A stretch of DNA of 64,000 nucleotides from JACCYQ01 sp036675565 (GCA_036675565.1 JAKFER010000319.1:11657-75656), one strand, 5' to 3'; shown: positions 36,472 through 47,105, counted from the first letter of the stretch. Numbers and translations: made by a program. The notes: generated by a model not told the origin, from the sequence alone.

Positions 36472-38733
36472 TCAAGCAAATTGTTTGCGGATAACATTCA
36501 ATGCACCACCTGCTTTAAACCATTCGATCTGTGGTTCATTATAGGTATGATTAACCACAATGGCATCGATGGTACCATCCGAATGTTTCAATTTCACGGT
36601 TAACGGGCAACCAGGTGCGAAATCTGTTAAACCGATAATATCGATTTCATCATCTTCCTGTACTTTATCGTAATCTTCTTTATTAGCAAAAGTGAGCGCT
36701 AACATACCCTGCTTTTTTAAATTGGTTTCGTGAATACGGGCAAATGATTTAACGAGAATGGCACGAACGCCGAGGTGGCGCGGCTCCATTGCTGCATGTT
36801 CCCTGGATGATCCCTCTCCATAATTTTCATCACCCACTACAATACTTCCAATACCTGCTTTTTTATAATCCCTTGCTGTTGCAGGAACTGCACCATACAC
36901 ACCAGTCAACTGGTTTTTAACCGAATCCGTTTTCTCATTAAAATAATTGACGGCACCTATCAGCATGTTGTTTGAAATATTATCCAGGTGCCCGCGGAAT
37001 TTAAGCCATGGACCCGCCATGGAAATATGGTCAGTGGTACATTTTCCTTTTGCTTTGATCAGCAATTTTAGTCCTTTCAGATCAGTACCCTCCCAGGCGG
37101 CAAATGGTGCCAGTAATTGTAACCGGGTAGATTCAGGATCTACGATCACTTCCACATATGTTCCATCCTCTGCCGGGGCAAGATAACCTGCATCCTCAAC
37201 CGAAAATCCGCGTGGAGGCAATTCAAAACCGCTAGGTTCATCCAACATAACCATATTGCCATCTTTATCTTTTAATTTATCCTTTAATGGATTAAATGTA
37301 AGATCACCTGCCAGTGCAAAGGCAGTCACTAATTCTGGTGAGGCTACAAATGCATGGGTTGAAGCCAGTCCGTCATTACGTTTGGCAAAGTTGCGGTTGA
37401 AAGAGGTAATGATTGAGTTTTTGCGGGAAGGATCATCAATATGACGAGCCCATTGACCAATGCAAGGTCCGCAGGCATTGGCTAATACAACACCCCCAAT
37501 TTTTTCGAAAGTATCCAGGTAACCATCTTTTTCAATAGTATAACGGACCATCTCACTGCCAGGAGTAATTGTAAATTCTGCTTTTGTTTGCAGGTTTTTA
37601 TCAATACCCTGTTGAGCCACTGAAGCAGATCGGCTAATATCCTCGTAGGATGAATTGGTACAAGAACCAATCAAAGCAACTTCTAATTTTTCGGGCCATT
37701 GGTGACTGCGAACAGCCTGTGCAAATTCAGAGATCGGCCATGCCAGGTCAGGCGTGTATGGACCATTGACATAAGGTTCCAATTCACTCAGGTTTATTTC
37801 AACCAATTGATCATAAAAATCAGCCGGATTATCATAAACTTCTTTATCTGGCCTTAAATGTTCTTTGATATTATTGGCCATTTGAGCCACTTCTTCTCTT
37901 CCCGTAATGGAAAGATAACTGGCCATTTTATCATCATAAGTAAATACAGAACAGGTAGCACCAATTTCCGCGCCCATATTACAAATGGTTGCTTTACCCG
38001 TTGCACTCAGGTTATCTGCACCTTCACCAAAATATTCAACAATAGCACCAGTACCACCTTTTACCGTAAGGATACCGGCTACTTTTAAAATCACATCTTT
38101 TGCACTTGACCAGCCACTAAGTTTACCTGTCAGTTTTACCCCGATCAGTTTGGGCATTTTTAATTCCCATGGAAGTCCGGCCATCACATCAACAGCATCT
38201 GCACCACCCACACCTATAGCCAGCATACCTAATCCACCTGCATTAGGCGTATGTGAATCTGTCCCGATCATCATGCCACCTGGAAAAGCATAATTCTCCA
38301 ACACTACCTGGTGAATAATTCCGGCACCGGGTTTCCAAAAACCAATACCATATTTTGTAGAAATGGATGATAAAAAGTCATAAACTTCCTTATTGGAATT
38401 GATGGCATTTACCAGGTCTGTTTTTGCACCAACTTCCGCCTGAATCAGGTGATCGCAGTGAACTGATGAGGGAACAGCAACAGTATTGCGCCCACAGGTC
38501 ATAAATTGTAATAAGGCCATTTGAGCCGTTGCATCCTGCATAGCTACCCTGTCTGGTGCAAAATCCACATAATCCTTACCCCTTACTTTTGCCTCTGTAG
38601 GTGCCACGTAAAGGTGAGCATAGAGAATCTTTTCCGTCATCGTTAAGGGTCTGCCTAGAAGAGACCGCGCTGCATCAACCTTAGCGGGCAATTCATCATA
38701 AACCTTTTTTATCAAATCCAAATCAAATACCAT
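36472..38733 (-). CDS. acnA: Aconitate hydratase (mitochondrial-type)
   Basis: Interconverts citrate and isocitrate in the TCA cycle. The 753-aa protein carries the three [4Fe-4S] ligands Cys358 (GSCTNSS), Cys421 and Cys424 (NACGPCIG), which have the same numbers as in the mitochondrial enzyme. Further family patterns are [14 protein letters not shown] near 158-171 and the C-terminal swivel domain with [12 protein letters not shown]. The length and motifs fit the mitochondrial type rather than AcnB. It is monocistronic with its own terminator. Confidence 0.96.
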   Translation of the reverse strand: MVFDLDLIKKVYDELPAKVDAARSLLGRPLTMTEKILYAHLYVAPTEAKVRGKDYVDFAPDRVAMQDATAQMALLQFMTCGRNTVAVPSSVHCDHLIQAEVGAKTDLVNAINSNKEVYDFLSSISTKYGIGFWKPGAGIIHQVVLENYAFPGGMMIGTDSHTPNAGGLGMLAIGVGGADAVDVMAGLPWELKMPKLIGVKLTGKLSGWSSAKDVILKVAGILTVKGGTGAIVEYFGEGADNLSATGKATICNMGAEIGATCSVFTYDDKMASYLSITGREEVAQMANNIKEHLRPDKEVYDNPADFYDQLVEINLSELEPYVNGPYTPDLAWPISEFAQAVRSHQWPEKLEVALIGSCTNSSYEDISRSASVAQQGIDKNLQTKAEFTITPGSEMVRYTIEKDGYLDTFEKIGGVVLANACGPCIGQWARHIDDPSRKNSIITSFNRNFAKRNDGLASTHAFVASPELVTAFALAGDLTFNPLKDKLKDKDGNMVMLDEPSGFELPPRGFSVEDAGYLAPAEDGTYVEVIVDPESTRLQLLAPFAAWEGTDLKGLKLLIKAKGKCTTDHISMAGPWLKFRGHLDNISNNMLIGAVNYFNEKTDSVKNQLTGVYGAVPATARDYKKAGIGSIVVGDENYGEGSSREHAAMEPRHLGVRAILVKSFARIHETNLKKQGMLALTFANKEDYDKVQEDDEIDIIGLTDFAPGCPLTVKLKHSDGTIDAIVVNHTYNEPQIEWFKAGGALNVIRKQFA

Positions 38734-38767
38734 ATTATTATCTTTAAAATGTGGAAGTAATGAGGTG

Positions 38768-38775
38768 CAAAACTA
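38768..38775 (-). promoter_or_regulatory. -7 element for aconitase
   Basis: Minus-strand TAGTTTTG, an exact TAnnTTTG, 34 bp before the start codon. Confidence 0.45.
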
Positions 38776-38950
38776 AATAATTAACAAGCACGAAAAAAAA
38801 TGGTTTGAAAGCTTCATCCAGGTTTTATTTAATGAACCGTTATTAAAATGATTATTCTTATTGTTAAAAATGGTAACATATAACTGCAACTACCTAATTA
38901 CCATAGCCCATAGGCTGCTTTGTTAACAAAATTTAGATTAAATTCGCCGC

Positions 38951-39172
38951 ATGAATCAATTCCGGAATTTCATTGAGTGGCATTTATTTGGTGTTTGCAC
39001 CGCTATTGGCGACAAGATGGGTATTGCAACCACGCAGATCCGCAAATGGTTTATGTATACTTCCCTTCTTACGATGGGTTCACCCATTATTATCTATATG
39101 ATCCTTGCATTTTGGATGAATATTAAAAGATATATTCTGAATGCCAGAAGGAATCCGCTGAGATGGCAATAA
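38951..39172 (+). CDS. PspC-domain small membrane protein
   Basis: A 73-aa protein with the PspC layout: an N-terminal amphipathic part (FGVCTAIGDKMGIATTQIRKWFMY) and one hydrophobic hairpin or helix near 40-60, then a basic tail. PspC proteins take part in envelope-stress responses, though single-domain Bacteroidota versions are uncharacterised. Its stop codon lies 3 bp before a tract of degenerate 8-bp repeats. Confidence 0.75.
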   Translation: MNQFRNFIEWHLFGVCTAIGDKMGIATTQIRKWFMYTSLLTMGSPIIIYMILAFWMNIKRYILNARRNPLRWQ

Positions 39173-39365
39173 TACAATTAGACAATTTGGCAATTGACAA
39201 TTAAGCGTCTTTCACTAATATCCAACTAACATAGATCAACGCTAAACTCAAAACGCGAAGCGCTAATCTTTTTATCAACAGCATGAATAATTAGGTGTGT
39301 GAACAATTAGATGTTTAAATTCTGAACATCTAATCCTAAACTCTTAACCCTAAACTCGAAACTCC
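39173..39365. repeat. Short-period degenerate tandem repeats at a convergent junction
   Basis: Between two stop codons this 193-bp gap holds four CAATTnGR-type units (39175-39205, one unit shortened to 7), a duplicated 16-mer starting GAAYAATTAG (39285-39300 and 39301-39316, 13 of 16 identical) and five 7-bp units of the TAAACTC/TTAACCC family (39330-39364) that end 1 bp from the stop codon of the next gene. No classical terminator is seen. Confidence 0.75.
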
Positions 39366-40493
39366 TTATATCATTTCACTCAACTTCCCCACTACAATAT
39401 CCACTTCTTCTTTTGTATTGTATTTGCTGAACGAAAAACGAATAGTCACCTGGTTAGGATTATTATTGATTGACCGGATGACATGAGAGCCCTGGTCTGC
39501 CCCGCTGGTACAGGCACTTCCCCCTGATGCGCAGATGTGATTAATATCGAGGTTGAATAAAACCATTTCTGATTTTTCAGTTTTTGGAACTGAAACACTT
39601 AACACGGTATACAGGCTTTTTTCTAAAACATCTCCATTGAACATTACACCCGGAATTTTATACTCCAGTTGGTCGATCATATATTTTTTGAGAGATAAAA
39701 TATACCGGCTCTCGTCATCGTGATTTTCTGTAGCCATTTCTAACGCCCTGGCAAAGCCGATAATCCCGTACAGATTTTCAGTACCGGCACGCATATTCCG
39801 TTCCTGCCCGCCACCTAAAATGAATGGCTTCACCTTTACATTCTCATTCACATAAATAATACCGCAGCCTTTGGGACCATGGAATTTATGTCCAGAACCT
39901 GAAATAAAATGGACCGGCGTATTTCGCAGGTTAATGGGATAATGCCCCACTGTTTGCACACAATCAGAATGGAAAATGGCATTGTGTTCCTTGCAGATTT
40001 CACCCACAGCGTTTATGTCAAGCAAGTTTCCGATTTCATTATTGGCATGCATTAAAGAAACCAGGCAACGCTCCTGCTGTGAGGCTAATTGTTGTTCCAG
40101 ATCTTCCAGGTCAACATGCCCATCATCGTTCAACTTTACAAAACTCAATGTAACATCTTTGTTGCAGGCATAATATTCCACAGTGTGCAATACAGCATGG
40201 TGCTCAATGGGCGAAGAAATAATGTGTTTGCAATTTAAATCCCGGATGGCCGAACAGATGGCCATATTATTACTTTCCGTACCGCCGCTGGTAAAAAATA
40301 TTTCGCCGGGATTCGCATTCAGGATCCTGGCAACCGATTTACGTGCGTTTTCAATAGCCAGACGGCATTCGCGGCCATAAGAATATATGGATGAAGGATT
40401 GCCAAAATGAGTAGTCAAATAAGGCATCATCGCATCCAGTACTTCTTTATCCAGGGCAGTGGTTGCGGCATTGTCAAAATAAATTCGGTTCAT
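39366..40493 (-). CDS. Cysteine desulfurase (NifS/IscS-like)
   Basis: A PLP enzyme that moves sulfur from cysteine for Fe-S clusters or tRNA thiolation. The 375-aa protein has YFDNAATT at 5-12, the TSGGTESNN cofactor loop at 68-76, His99, the PLP lysine Lys203 in SGSGHKFHGPKG and the catalytic Cys328 in SACTSGADQGSHV. The short catalytic loop places it in the IscS/NifS class I group rather than SufS. No iscU or scaffold gene is adjacent. It is a single gene with its own -7 element. Confidence 0.93.
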   Translation of the reverse strand: MNRIYFDNAATTALDKEVLDAMMPYLTTHFGNPSSIYSYGRECRLAIENARKSVARILNANPGEIFFTSGGTESNNMAICSAIRDLNCKHIISSPIEHHAVLHTVEYYACNKDVTLSFVKLNDDGHVDLEDLEQQLASQQERCLVSLMHANNEIGNLLDINAVGEICKEHNAIFHSDCVQTVGHYPINLRNTPVHFISGSGHKFHGPKGCGIIYVNENVKVKPFILGGGQERNMRAGTENLYGIIGFARALEMATENHDDESRYILSLKKYMIDQLEYKIPGVMFNGDVLEKSLYTVLSVSVPKTEKSEMVLFNLDINHICASGGSACTSGADQGSHVIRSINNNPNQVTIRFSFSKYNTKEEVDIVVGKLSEMI

Positions 40494-40552
40494 CGCGGTG
40501 TTTAATTTTACGGTGGGTTTTCTCCGAGTACAACTTTATTTAAAAAGTTGCG

Positions 40553-40560
40553 CAAAGATA
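40553..40560 (-). promoter_or_regulatory. -7 element for the cysteine desulfurase
   Basis: Minus-strand TATCTTTG, an exact TAnnTTTG, about 60 bp before the start codon. Confidence 0.5.
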
Positions 40561-40611
40561 ATCATTACCAAATGTTGAACCAGTGAAGTGAGAATCTGCA
40601 ATAATAATTTC

Positions 40612-42003
40612 TTACATAAATTCCCGGATATCCTGCATCAGGCGCATGGCAATATTATTTGCAGTTGTTTCATAACTGCTTTCAGCATAAATGCGAATGA
40701 TAGGCTCTGTGTTGGATGTACGCAAATGCACCCAATCATTGTCAAACTCAATTTTCAGTCCATCTTCGCTATTGGTTGGATGGTTCCGGTATTTCTGTTT
40801 TATTTTTTCGAAGATATCTTCCACGTTCACCCCATTTTCCAATTCAATCTTATTTTTTGAAATGGTGTATTCGGGGTAATGACTGCGTAGAGATTTTAGT
40901 CCTTTTTTATTATTGGCCAAATGACTTAATAATAAAGCGATTCCGATCAGTGCATCCCTGCCATAATGAAAATCCGGAACAATGATGCCGCCATTTCCTT
41001 CCCCGCCGATTACAGCATTCACTTCTTTCATTTTTTTCACCACGTTCACTTCACCCACGGCAGAGGGAAAATATTCTCCACCATACTTCAACGTTAGTTC
41101 CTTCAAAGCTTTGGTGCTGCTCATATTACTAACCGTATTGCCCATTCTTTTACCCAGGATATAATCAGCAACGGCTACCAGTGTATACTCTTCTCCGAAA
41201 AGTGTTCCGTCTTCATTCACAAAACATAAACGATCAACATCCGGATCAACCGCAATACCCAGGTCTGCTTTTCTAGAGACCACTTCGGCGCTCAGACCGG
41301 TTAAATGTTGTGGTAATGGTTCGGGATTATGTGCAAAACGACCATTCACCTCTTCGTTCAATACCGTAATATTTTCTACGCCCAATGCCCTTAACAAAGC
41401 AGGAACGTAGGTTGCACCGGTAGAATTTATTCCATCAACAACAATATTAAAATTCCTGTTTGCAATAGCCTCCTTATCAACCAAAGAATAATTTAATACG
41501 GCATCAATGTGTTTCTGCATATAAGAATCATCCTGGCGGACTTTACCCAATGCATCAACACTTGCAAAATGGAATGTTTCTTTTTCAGCTATCTCTAAAA
41601 TTTCCTGGCCGGCTTCAGCACTGATAAATTCACCATCACTGTTTAATAATTTCAAAGCATTCCATTCTTTGGGATTATGGCTGGCAGTGAAGATGATACC
41701 GCCATCGGCATTTTCCATAACAACCGCCATTTCTACAGTAGGTGTGGTTGTTAGTCCCAGGTCAACAACATGGATGCCAGATGCGATCAAAGTATTAATG
41801 GCCAGGCTGCTAACCATTTCCCCGCTGATCCTTCCATCGCGACCTACAACTACAGTTAAAACTTTTGATTTGTCTTCGCGGATATTTAATAACAAACTTC
41901 CAAACGCAGAAGTGAATTTTACAACATCCAGAGGCGTCAGGTTAGTTCCTGTTGTTCCGCCAATGGTTCCCCGGATGCCGGAGATACTCTTTATCAATGC
42001 CAC
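40612..42003 (-). CDS. glmM: Phosphoglucosamine mutase / phosphohexomutase
   Basis: Interconverts hexose(amine) 6- and 1-phosphates for envelope precursors. The 463-aa protein starts with GTG and has SGIRGTIGG at 8-16, the phospho-serine Ser108 in TASHNPKEWNALK, the metal loop DPDVDRLCF near 247-255, GEGNGG for sugar specificity and RTSNTEPIIRIYAE for phosphate binding. The family is certain. GlmM is the usual annotation for this Bacteroidota form, but phosphomannomutase/phosphoglucomutase activity is possible. It is divergent from a methyltransferase gene. Confidence 0.9.
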   Translation of the reverse strand: MALIKSISGIRGTIGGTTGTNLTPLDVVKFTSAFGSLLLNIREDKSKVLTVVVGRDGRISGEMVSSLAINTLIASGIHVVDLGLTTTPTVEMAVVMENADGGIIFTASHNPKEWNALKLLNSDGEFISAEAGQEILEIAEKETFHFASVDALGKVRQDDSYMQKHIDAVLNYSLVDKEAIANRNFNIVVDGINSTGATYVPALLRALGVENITVLNEEVNGRFAHNPEPLPQHLTGLSAEVVSRKADLGIAVDPDVDRLCFVNEDGTLFGEEYTLVAVADYILGKRMGNTVSNMSSTKALKELTLKYGGEYFPSAVGEVNVVKKMKEVNAVIGGEGNGGIIVPDFHYGRDALIGIALLLSHLANNKKGLKSLRSHYPEYTISKNKIELENGVNVEDIFEKIKQKYRNHPTNSEDGLKIEFDNDWVHLRTSNTEPIIRIYAESSYETTANNIAMRLMQDIREFM

Positions 42004-42022
42004 AAATAATAATTTAAGGTGG

Positions 42023-42030
42023 CAAAAATA
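42023..42030 (-). promoter_or_regulatory. -7 element for the phosphohexomutase
   Basis: Minus-strand TATTTTTG, an exact TAnnTTTG, 20 bp before the GTG start. Confidence 0.5.
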
Positions 42031-42071
42031 CGGTTTTCATCGCGAAGGAAAATGCATAATTGATCCAACAC

Positions 42072-42079
42072 TAATTTTG
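42072..42079 (+). promoter_or_regulatory. -7 element for the methyltransferase
   Basis: TAATTTTG, an exact TAnnTTTG, 42 bp before the start. It faces away from the element at 42023-42030. Confidence 0.5.
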
Positions 42080-42120
42080 TTCAGGGAATCTCAGGGGGTT
42101 AAATTTGCCAAAAATTTAAA

Positions 42121-42867
42121 ATGCCCCAACAGGCCTGGTACCAAAACTGGTTTAACTCTCCATATTACCACAAATTGTATTTTGAACGTGATGTGCAGGA
42201 AGCAGAAGAATTTATTAAAAGACTGATTAAAAAACTACAACCAGCCACAGGCAGCCGGATGCTGGATGTTGGATGTGGTAAAGGAAGACATAGTGTAAGT
42301 CTTTCAGAAATGGGTTATGCCGTTACGGGCATAGATATCAGTACAGAAAGCATTCAATATGCCAGGCAATTTGAAAATGATTCGCTGGAATTTTACCAGC
42401 ATGATATGCGATTACCATTCAGGATTAATTATTATGATTATGTTTTTAATTTTTTTACCAGCTTCGGATACTTTAATACCCGCAGGGAACATGATGATAC
42501 CATGCGAACCTTTGCGGGTTCATTAAAAAAAGATGGCATCCTTGTAATTGACTATCTCAATGTTCATTTTGCTGAAGAAAATATTCTTCATCATGAAGAA
42601 AAGAAAGTGGGCGATACCACTTTCACTTTGCGCCGCTGGCATGATGATGACCATTTTTATAAAAAGATCATCATCGAAGATTCTCTGCTATCGGACCAAC
42701 TCGTTTTTACAGAAAAAGTAGCCAAGTTCACTATTGGTGATTTTACCGACATGCTTTCCTTCCAGGGCATGCAGGTACAGGAAGTATTTGGTGATTATAA
42801 TTTAAACAAGTACGATCTGAATAAAGCGCCAAGATTGATATTGATTGCTAAGAAAACAAGGGTTTAG
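42121..42867 (+). CDS. Class I SAM-dependent methyltransferase
   Basis: A 248-aa cytoplasmic protein with the Rossmann-type SAM site LDVGCGKGRHS (48-58), an acidic residue after the second strand (GIDIS) and the HDMRLPF and NFFTSFGYF segments of the Methyltransf_25 group. N-terminal WYQNWFNSPYYHKLY is typical of a Bacteroidota subgroup. The substrate is unknown. Its last codons run into a tract of degenerate 7-bp repeats. Confidence 0.88.
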   Translation: MPQQAWYQNWFNSPYYHKLYFERDVQEAEEFIKRLIKKLQPATGSRMLDVGCGKGRHSVSLSEMGYAVTGIDISTESIQYARQFENDSLEFYQHDMRLPFRINYYDYVFNFFTSFGYFNTRREHDDTMRTFAGSLKKDGILVIDYLNVHFAEENILHHEEKKVGDTTFTLRRWHDDDHFYKKIIIEDSLLSDQLVFTEKVAKFTIGDFTDMLSFQGMQVQEVFGDYNLNKYDLNKAPRLILIAKKTRV

Positions 42868-42943
42868 CGTTAAGAGTTAAGTAATTATTCAATGCCGGAA
42901 CAATGTTGAACTTTTTTTCTAAACTCTAAACAATTTTTCCAAC
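42860..42943. repeat. 7-bp degenerate repeats, both orientations, at a convergent junction
   Basis: Starting within the last codons of the methyltransferase gene, four 7-bp units of the GGGTTTA/GAGTTAA type run from 42860 to 42887. Two units of the reverse orientation (TAAACTC and TAAACAA) follow at 42920-42933. The two groups are partly complementary and could pair. The gap ends at the stop codon of the sulfatase-fold gene. Confidence 0.65.
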
Positions 42944-44917
42944 CTATTTCTTGTTATTCTTCAACATCCATTTAGCTGTTTCATAATAAGCGATAGTAGT
43001 TTTAGACATTCGGTGTTTCAGGCTGTCTTGCTGGTGCGGGGTTAAGTTCAATGAATTGCTTTTAACAGGAAATAATTGTTCGCTTTTAAAATTGATATTC
43101 TGCGTAAAAAAATAATCATCCGTCACCATGCCGATCTTTCCTTCATCATGACTGATGATAAAAGCAAAATTATTTTCCTTGCCCGGCATTAAAAGGTTTC
43201 GACCCAGTGTTTTATTGATATATGGCTGATGTATCATGGATGCAACTGTTGGCAACACATCCACTTGTGATACCGTTTCCTTTCTCAGTTCGGGTTTTAA
43301 AAGGTGCGGCGCATAAAATAATAAAGGAACATGCATATCCGTTAGCCGCTGATCGGTCCAAACTTTTGGATATACTTTTAATGCATTCCCTGAAACACCA
43401 TGATCACCAACAAATACAAAAATGGTATTGGCAAAATATTTTTCTTCTTTCGCTTTATCGATAAATTTTTTAAAACAGTAATCAGCATAGCGGAAGGCAT
43501 TAAATTCTTCTATTGTTTCAAAACCATATAATTCAAGCGTGTCTTCAGGCACCTGCAACATCTCAAAATCATTATCCTCTTCCGGAATGGTAAAAGGGCG
43601 GTGATTATTGGCTGTTTGGATGATGGCAAAAAAAGGTTTTTCCTGCCGGCTCAAATGTTCATTTGCTTCTAAAAAAAGATTTTTATCACTGATGCCCCAA
43701 ACATTCATGGGTGCCGATTTAAAGCTGCCTTCCGTAAACATCTGCAGGCTGTCAATGTTATTTAAAAGGCCTACAAAATTGTTGAAGCCCGGGCTTCCAC
43801 CCAAAAAATAAAACTTATCGTACCCTTCAAAATTATTGATAATGGAATGCTGTTCCTGCGATTCGGGCACACGGGTTGAAAACTTGGATAACTGCACATC
43901 CGGTATACCTGTAACGGTTGCAAATAAACCACGTGCCGTTGAAAAATGCGGAGTAAAACATCGCTCAAAAAATATCCCTTCTTTAGTTAAATCATTAAAG
44001 TATGGCGTCGTATTCAAAGGATTGCCACTCATTGTACTTTTGTACATGCTGAATGATTCGCAAAGTACCAGGACCACATTTGGGTGACTTTCAAGGGATT
44101 TACTACCGGGTAAAATCTCTCTCCGGTAACCAAAAGTTCCTGTGGGTGGTAACTGCAGCAGTTGTTTCATTTCATCGAAATGATTGCGTGCCGTTGTTTC
44201 ATTATTTACCGGTTTCCTGAATTTTAGAGTGGTAAAAAAGTTTTGTAATGGATTTAATGCGAGGTATGATTTAAAATTGTCCTGGTAAATAAATGCCGTT
44301 TTCCAACTCAATGGCGATGAAGAAAATGTTCCATAAACAAACATGGCCAATAACAATGCGCCTGCAATAAACCAGCGACGACGGTAAGGAATACCGAGTC
44401 CATCCGTTTTACTGGTTACATAAATATGACTGCGGCGGTATAGCCACATGATAAATATTACTGCAATTACCAGTGCCATCAACAGCCAAAAGATGGGGTA
44501 AGACTGCCATAACATGGAAAGCGAAATTTGCGCATCTTCTACAAAATTCAAAGCACTCGCATTTAAACGGGTACGGTTGTATGCAAAATTTCCAAAATCA
44601 GCTCCAAAGAAAAAGAAGATAAAAAAAGTCATGATAGCTAAATACCAGGTCCATATTTTTTTATTCAGTTCAGAATAAAAAGGTGAAAGATGTGGTAACA
44701 GGCTGGCCAGGATGATGGGTAATAATACAATGGATATCCAGCGCAGATCGAAACGCAAGCCAAGCAAAAACGAGGGAAGTGTATCGGTAATACCCAGGTC
44801 AGCCGGCTTAAAAGACAGGTAGGCAGCTACACGAAAAAAAGTGAATATGCAAACAAAGATGATAAACAAATTTATCACCCATATAATCGTCTTTGGTATT
44901 TTATATCTGATCAGCAT
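42944..44917 (-). CDS. LtaS-like membrane sulfatase-fold transferase, copy A
   Basis: The 657-aa protein has five N-terminal membrane segments (about 11-32, 58-75, 90-108, 140-160, 180-197) and a periplasmic alkaline-phosphatase-fold domain from about 278. Metal and catalytic residues are Glu287 (LCESF), probable nucleophile Thr327 (FSTARG) and the later FVGDHGVSG. LtaS relatives transfer phosphoglycerol or phosphoethanolamine from lipids to envelope glycans. Lipoteichoic acid is not expected in this phylum, so the acceptor is unknown. It lies 44 bp downstream of a paralogue. Confidence 0.88.
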   Translation of the reverse strand: MLIRYKIPKTIIWVINLFIIFVCIFTFFRVAAYLSFKPADLGITDTLPSFLLGLRFDLRWISIVLLPIILASLLPHLSPFYSELNKKIWTWYLAIMTFFIFFFFGADFGNFAYNRTRLNASALNFVEDAQISLSMLWQSYPIFWLLMALVIAVIFIMWLYRRSHIYVTSKTDGLGIPYRRRWFIAGALLLAMFVYGTFSSSPLSWKTAFIYQDNFKSYLALNPLQNFFTTLKFRKPVNNETTARNHFDEMKQLLQLPPTGTFGYRREILPGSKSLESHPNVVLVLCESFSMYKSTMSGNPLNTTPYFNDLTKEGIFFERCFTPHFSTARGLFATVTGIPDVQLSKFSTRVPESQEQHSIINNFEGYDKFYFLGGSPGFNNFVGLLNNIDSLQMFTEGSFKSAPMNVWGISDKNLFLEANEHLSRQEKPFFAIIQTANNHRPFTIPEEDNDFEMLQVPEDTLELYGFETIEEFNAFRYADYCFKKFIDKAKEEKYFANTIFVFVGDHGVSGNALKVYPKVWTDQRLTDMHVPLLFYAPHLLKPELRKETVSQVDVLPTVASMIHQPYINKTLGRNLLMPGKENNFAFIISHDEGKIGMVTDDYFFTQNINFKSEQLFPVKSNSLNLTPHQQDSLKHRMSKTTIAYYETAKWMLKNNKK

Positions 44918-44961
44918 GAAGAAAACGGGCTAATAAAATTACAGTTAAAAACAGGAAGGAA

Positions 44962-46959
44962 TTACCTGGACTTATTGTTTAACAAAAGATAATGGGCTGT
45001 ATGATACCATGCTTCTGTCATCCGGCTCATGTTTTTACGAATAGAATCCATTTCCACATTCTGCGGGATCTTATCATTATTGATAATAGAAACAAATGAT
45101 TCTTTCTTTGAATTTATTCCACGGGTATAAAAATAATCTTTATGTAAAACGCCTATCTGCCTGGTATCATGGTCAATAATAAAACTGTAATTAACCTCCC
45201 CAGAATTGGATCTCAGGTCAACGCCCATACCGGTATTGGTATATGGAATTTTCAATAAACCGGCTATGGTAGGCAACACATCCACCTGCGATGAAATGAT
45301 TGAGGACCGTTGCGGTTGCACTTTTCCGTTATGATAAAATAACAAGGGCACATGCTCGCAGGCCAATCCTTCATCAACCCAGGCTGAAGGAAATTGTGGT
45401 AAAGGATCTTTACACCGAATGCCATGATCGCCAACAAAAACAAACAAAGTATTATCAAAATAAGTTTCTTTTTGTGCCGACTTCATGAATTGCTCAAAAG
45501 TAAAATCAGTATAACGAAAGGCATTGAATTCATCTAGAGATTCAAAACCATATTTTTTTAAAGTATCGGCAGGGACATTTTCCAAAACTTTGAATACCTT
45601 TTTATCTTCTTCAGGAATAGTATAAGGCCGGTGATTATTGGCAGTTTGAATGATGGCGAAAAAGGGTTTTTCCTGTTTAGCCAACACCTTATTAGCTTCC
45701 TTAAACAGGTTCAGATCGCTGATACCCCAAACATCTACACTGGGCACATCATAATCGTCTTCTTCGTACAATTTTACGCCATGAATATTATTGGTGATTA
45801 CACCACGGATATTGGCCCAACTGGCACTGCCACCCAGAAAATAAAATTTCTCATATCCTTTAAAATCATTGATAATGGTATGCTGGTCTACCGCCTGAGG
45901 ATTGCGGCTGGCCGTTTTTACCAATTGCACATCTGGAATACCTGTAATGGTAGCCCAAATACCACGGGCTGTACCATAATGCGGCGTAAAATGGCGATCA
46001 TAAAATAAACCCTGTTTACTCAGGCTATCAAAAAAGGGCGTGGTGTTCAGTGGATTGCCCCACATGGAACTTTTATAAGCACTGAAACTTTCACAAATTA
46101 CCAGCACCACATTGGTTGGTTTTAATCCTTCGGGATTAAACATGACCGAACGGGTAAAATCCAGGTTTTTGGTTGATGCATTCTCAACTCCAAAATAATC
46201 GGCCATTAGAGGATAATGCTTTTTAACGGTTTTGATATCATATTCAGCCCGGCGAAAATTCAGCGTACTGAAAAAACTCTGGAAAGGATTTAAAGCCAGG
46301 TTAGAATGATAGGTATTACCCAAAGTAAACGCATCGCTCCACCGCAAAGGGAAACGCCCGGCCTTTCCATAAATACAAAATCCCAGGAATAAAAAAACGG
46401 TAATAAAAGTTATGATCCTCCCGTTCCTTTTAATAGTTACAGGTTTGTGAGAAACATGAAAAAGTTTGCGAGTGATCCATACCAAAAACCCAATGATCAC
46501 CAATAAAACAAGTGATAATTGTATGATGGGGTATGATTGCCACATCATCTGGAAAGAAATGCCGGCATCATCCAAAAAATTTAAAATATTGCCGTTAAGA
46601 CGCTGGGTTAAATAAGCGTAATAATAGTAATCAAATCCATAAAATAAAACAAGTGTAGTAATTGCGAGGGCAAAATAACCCGTCCACCATTTCTGAGCTT
46701 TTTGATTATGAAAAGGATCTATCCTTTTAAAACCGGCTAAAATGAGCAGTGGTAAAAAAACTATGGCAAGGACCCTTGCGTCAAAACGAAGACCTAACCA
46801 AAATGATTCGGAAAGATTGGTCCAATTGGAGTTAGCAGGATGATATTGCCAGTGAAATAAAAAACGGAATAAGGTCATCACCCCAATTAAAAACCCGAAC
46901 GTCAGTAATATCCAACGTGTGATGGGTGTAAGTTTAATCCGTGAAGCCTGTAATTGCAA
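44962..46959 (-). CDS. LtaS-like membrane sulfatase-fold transferase, copy B
   Basis: A 665-aa paralogue of copy A with the same five-helix membrane part and catalytic domain: VICESFSAYKSS, then HYGTARGIWAT and FVGDHGIRC. The start is probably TTG at 46959, as no ATG is in frame between the upstream stop and residue 29. The pair probably forms one operon. Conservation of all key residues in both copies suggests different acceptors rather than decay of one. Confidence 0.88.
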   Translation of the reverse strand: MQLQASRIKLTPITRWILLTFGFLIGVMTLFRFLFHWQYHPANSNWTNLSESFWLGLRFDARVLAIVFLPLLILAGFKRIDPFHNQKAQKWWTGYFALAITTLVLFYGFDYYYYAYLTQRLNGNILNFLDDAGISFQMMWQSYPIIQLSLVLLVIIGFLVWITRKLFHVSHKPVTIKRNGRIITFITVFLFLGFCIYGKAGRFPLRWSDAFTLGNTYHSNLALNPFQSFFSTLNFRRAEYDIKTVKKHYPLMADYFGVENASTKNLDFTRSVMFNPEGLKPTNVVLVICESFSAYKSSMWGNPLNTTPFFDSLSKQGLFYDRHFTPHYGTARGIWATITGIPDVQLVKTASRNPQAVDQHTIINDFKGYEKFYFLGGSASWANIRGVITNNIHGVKLYEEDDYDVPSVDVWGISDLNLFKEANKVLAKQEKPFFAIIQTANNHRPYTIPEEDKKVFKVLENVPADTLKKYGFESLDEFNAFRYTDFTFEQFMKSAQKETYFDNTLFVFVGDHGIRCKDPLPQFPSAWVDEGLACEHVPLLFYHNGKVQPQRSSIISSQVDVLPTIAGLLKIPYTNTGMGVDLRSNSGEVNYSFIIDHDTRQIGVLHKDYFYTRGINSKKESFVSIINNDKIPQNVEMDSIRKNMSRMTEAWYHTAHYLLLNNKSR

Positions 46960-47063
46960 ACAATGGTAATTAAAAAGTGCTAAAAATCAGGCGGCAAAGA
47001 AACAAATAAGTATGCAAATAATATCATAACACTTCTATTTCCTATACATTGACGCTTAACCGC

Positions 47064-47071
47064 TATTTTTG
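47064..47071 (+). promoter_or_regulatory. -7 element for the PAP2-CorC pair
   Basis: TATTTTTG, an exact TAnnTTTG, 34 bp before the ATG at 47106. Its position argues against the longer upstream reading frame. Confidence 0.5.
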
Positions 47072-47105
47072 CATCCAATCAAAATACGCATTGCTTCTCA
47101 TTATT

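Noticed and set aside
47049..47105. Upstream TTG start for the PAP2 protein
   Set aside because: The extension spans the -7 element, so it is probably not transcribed.
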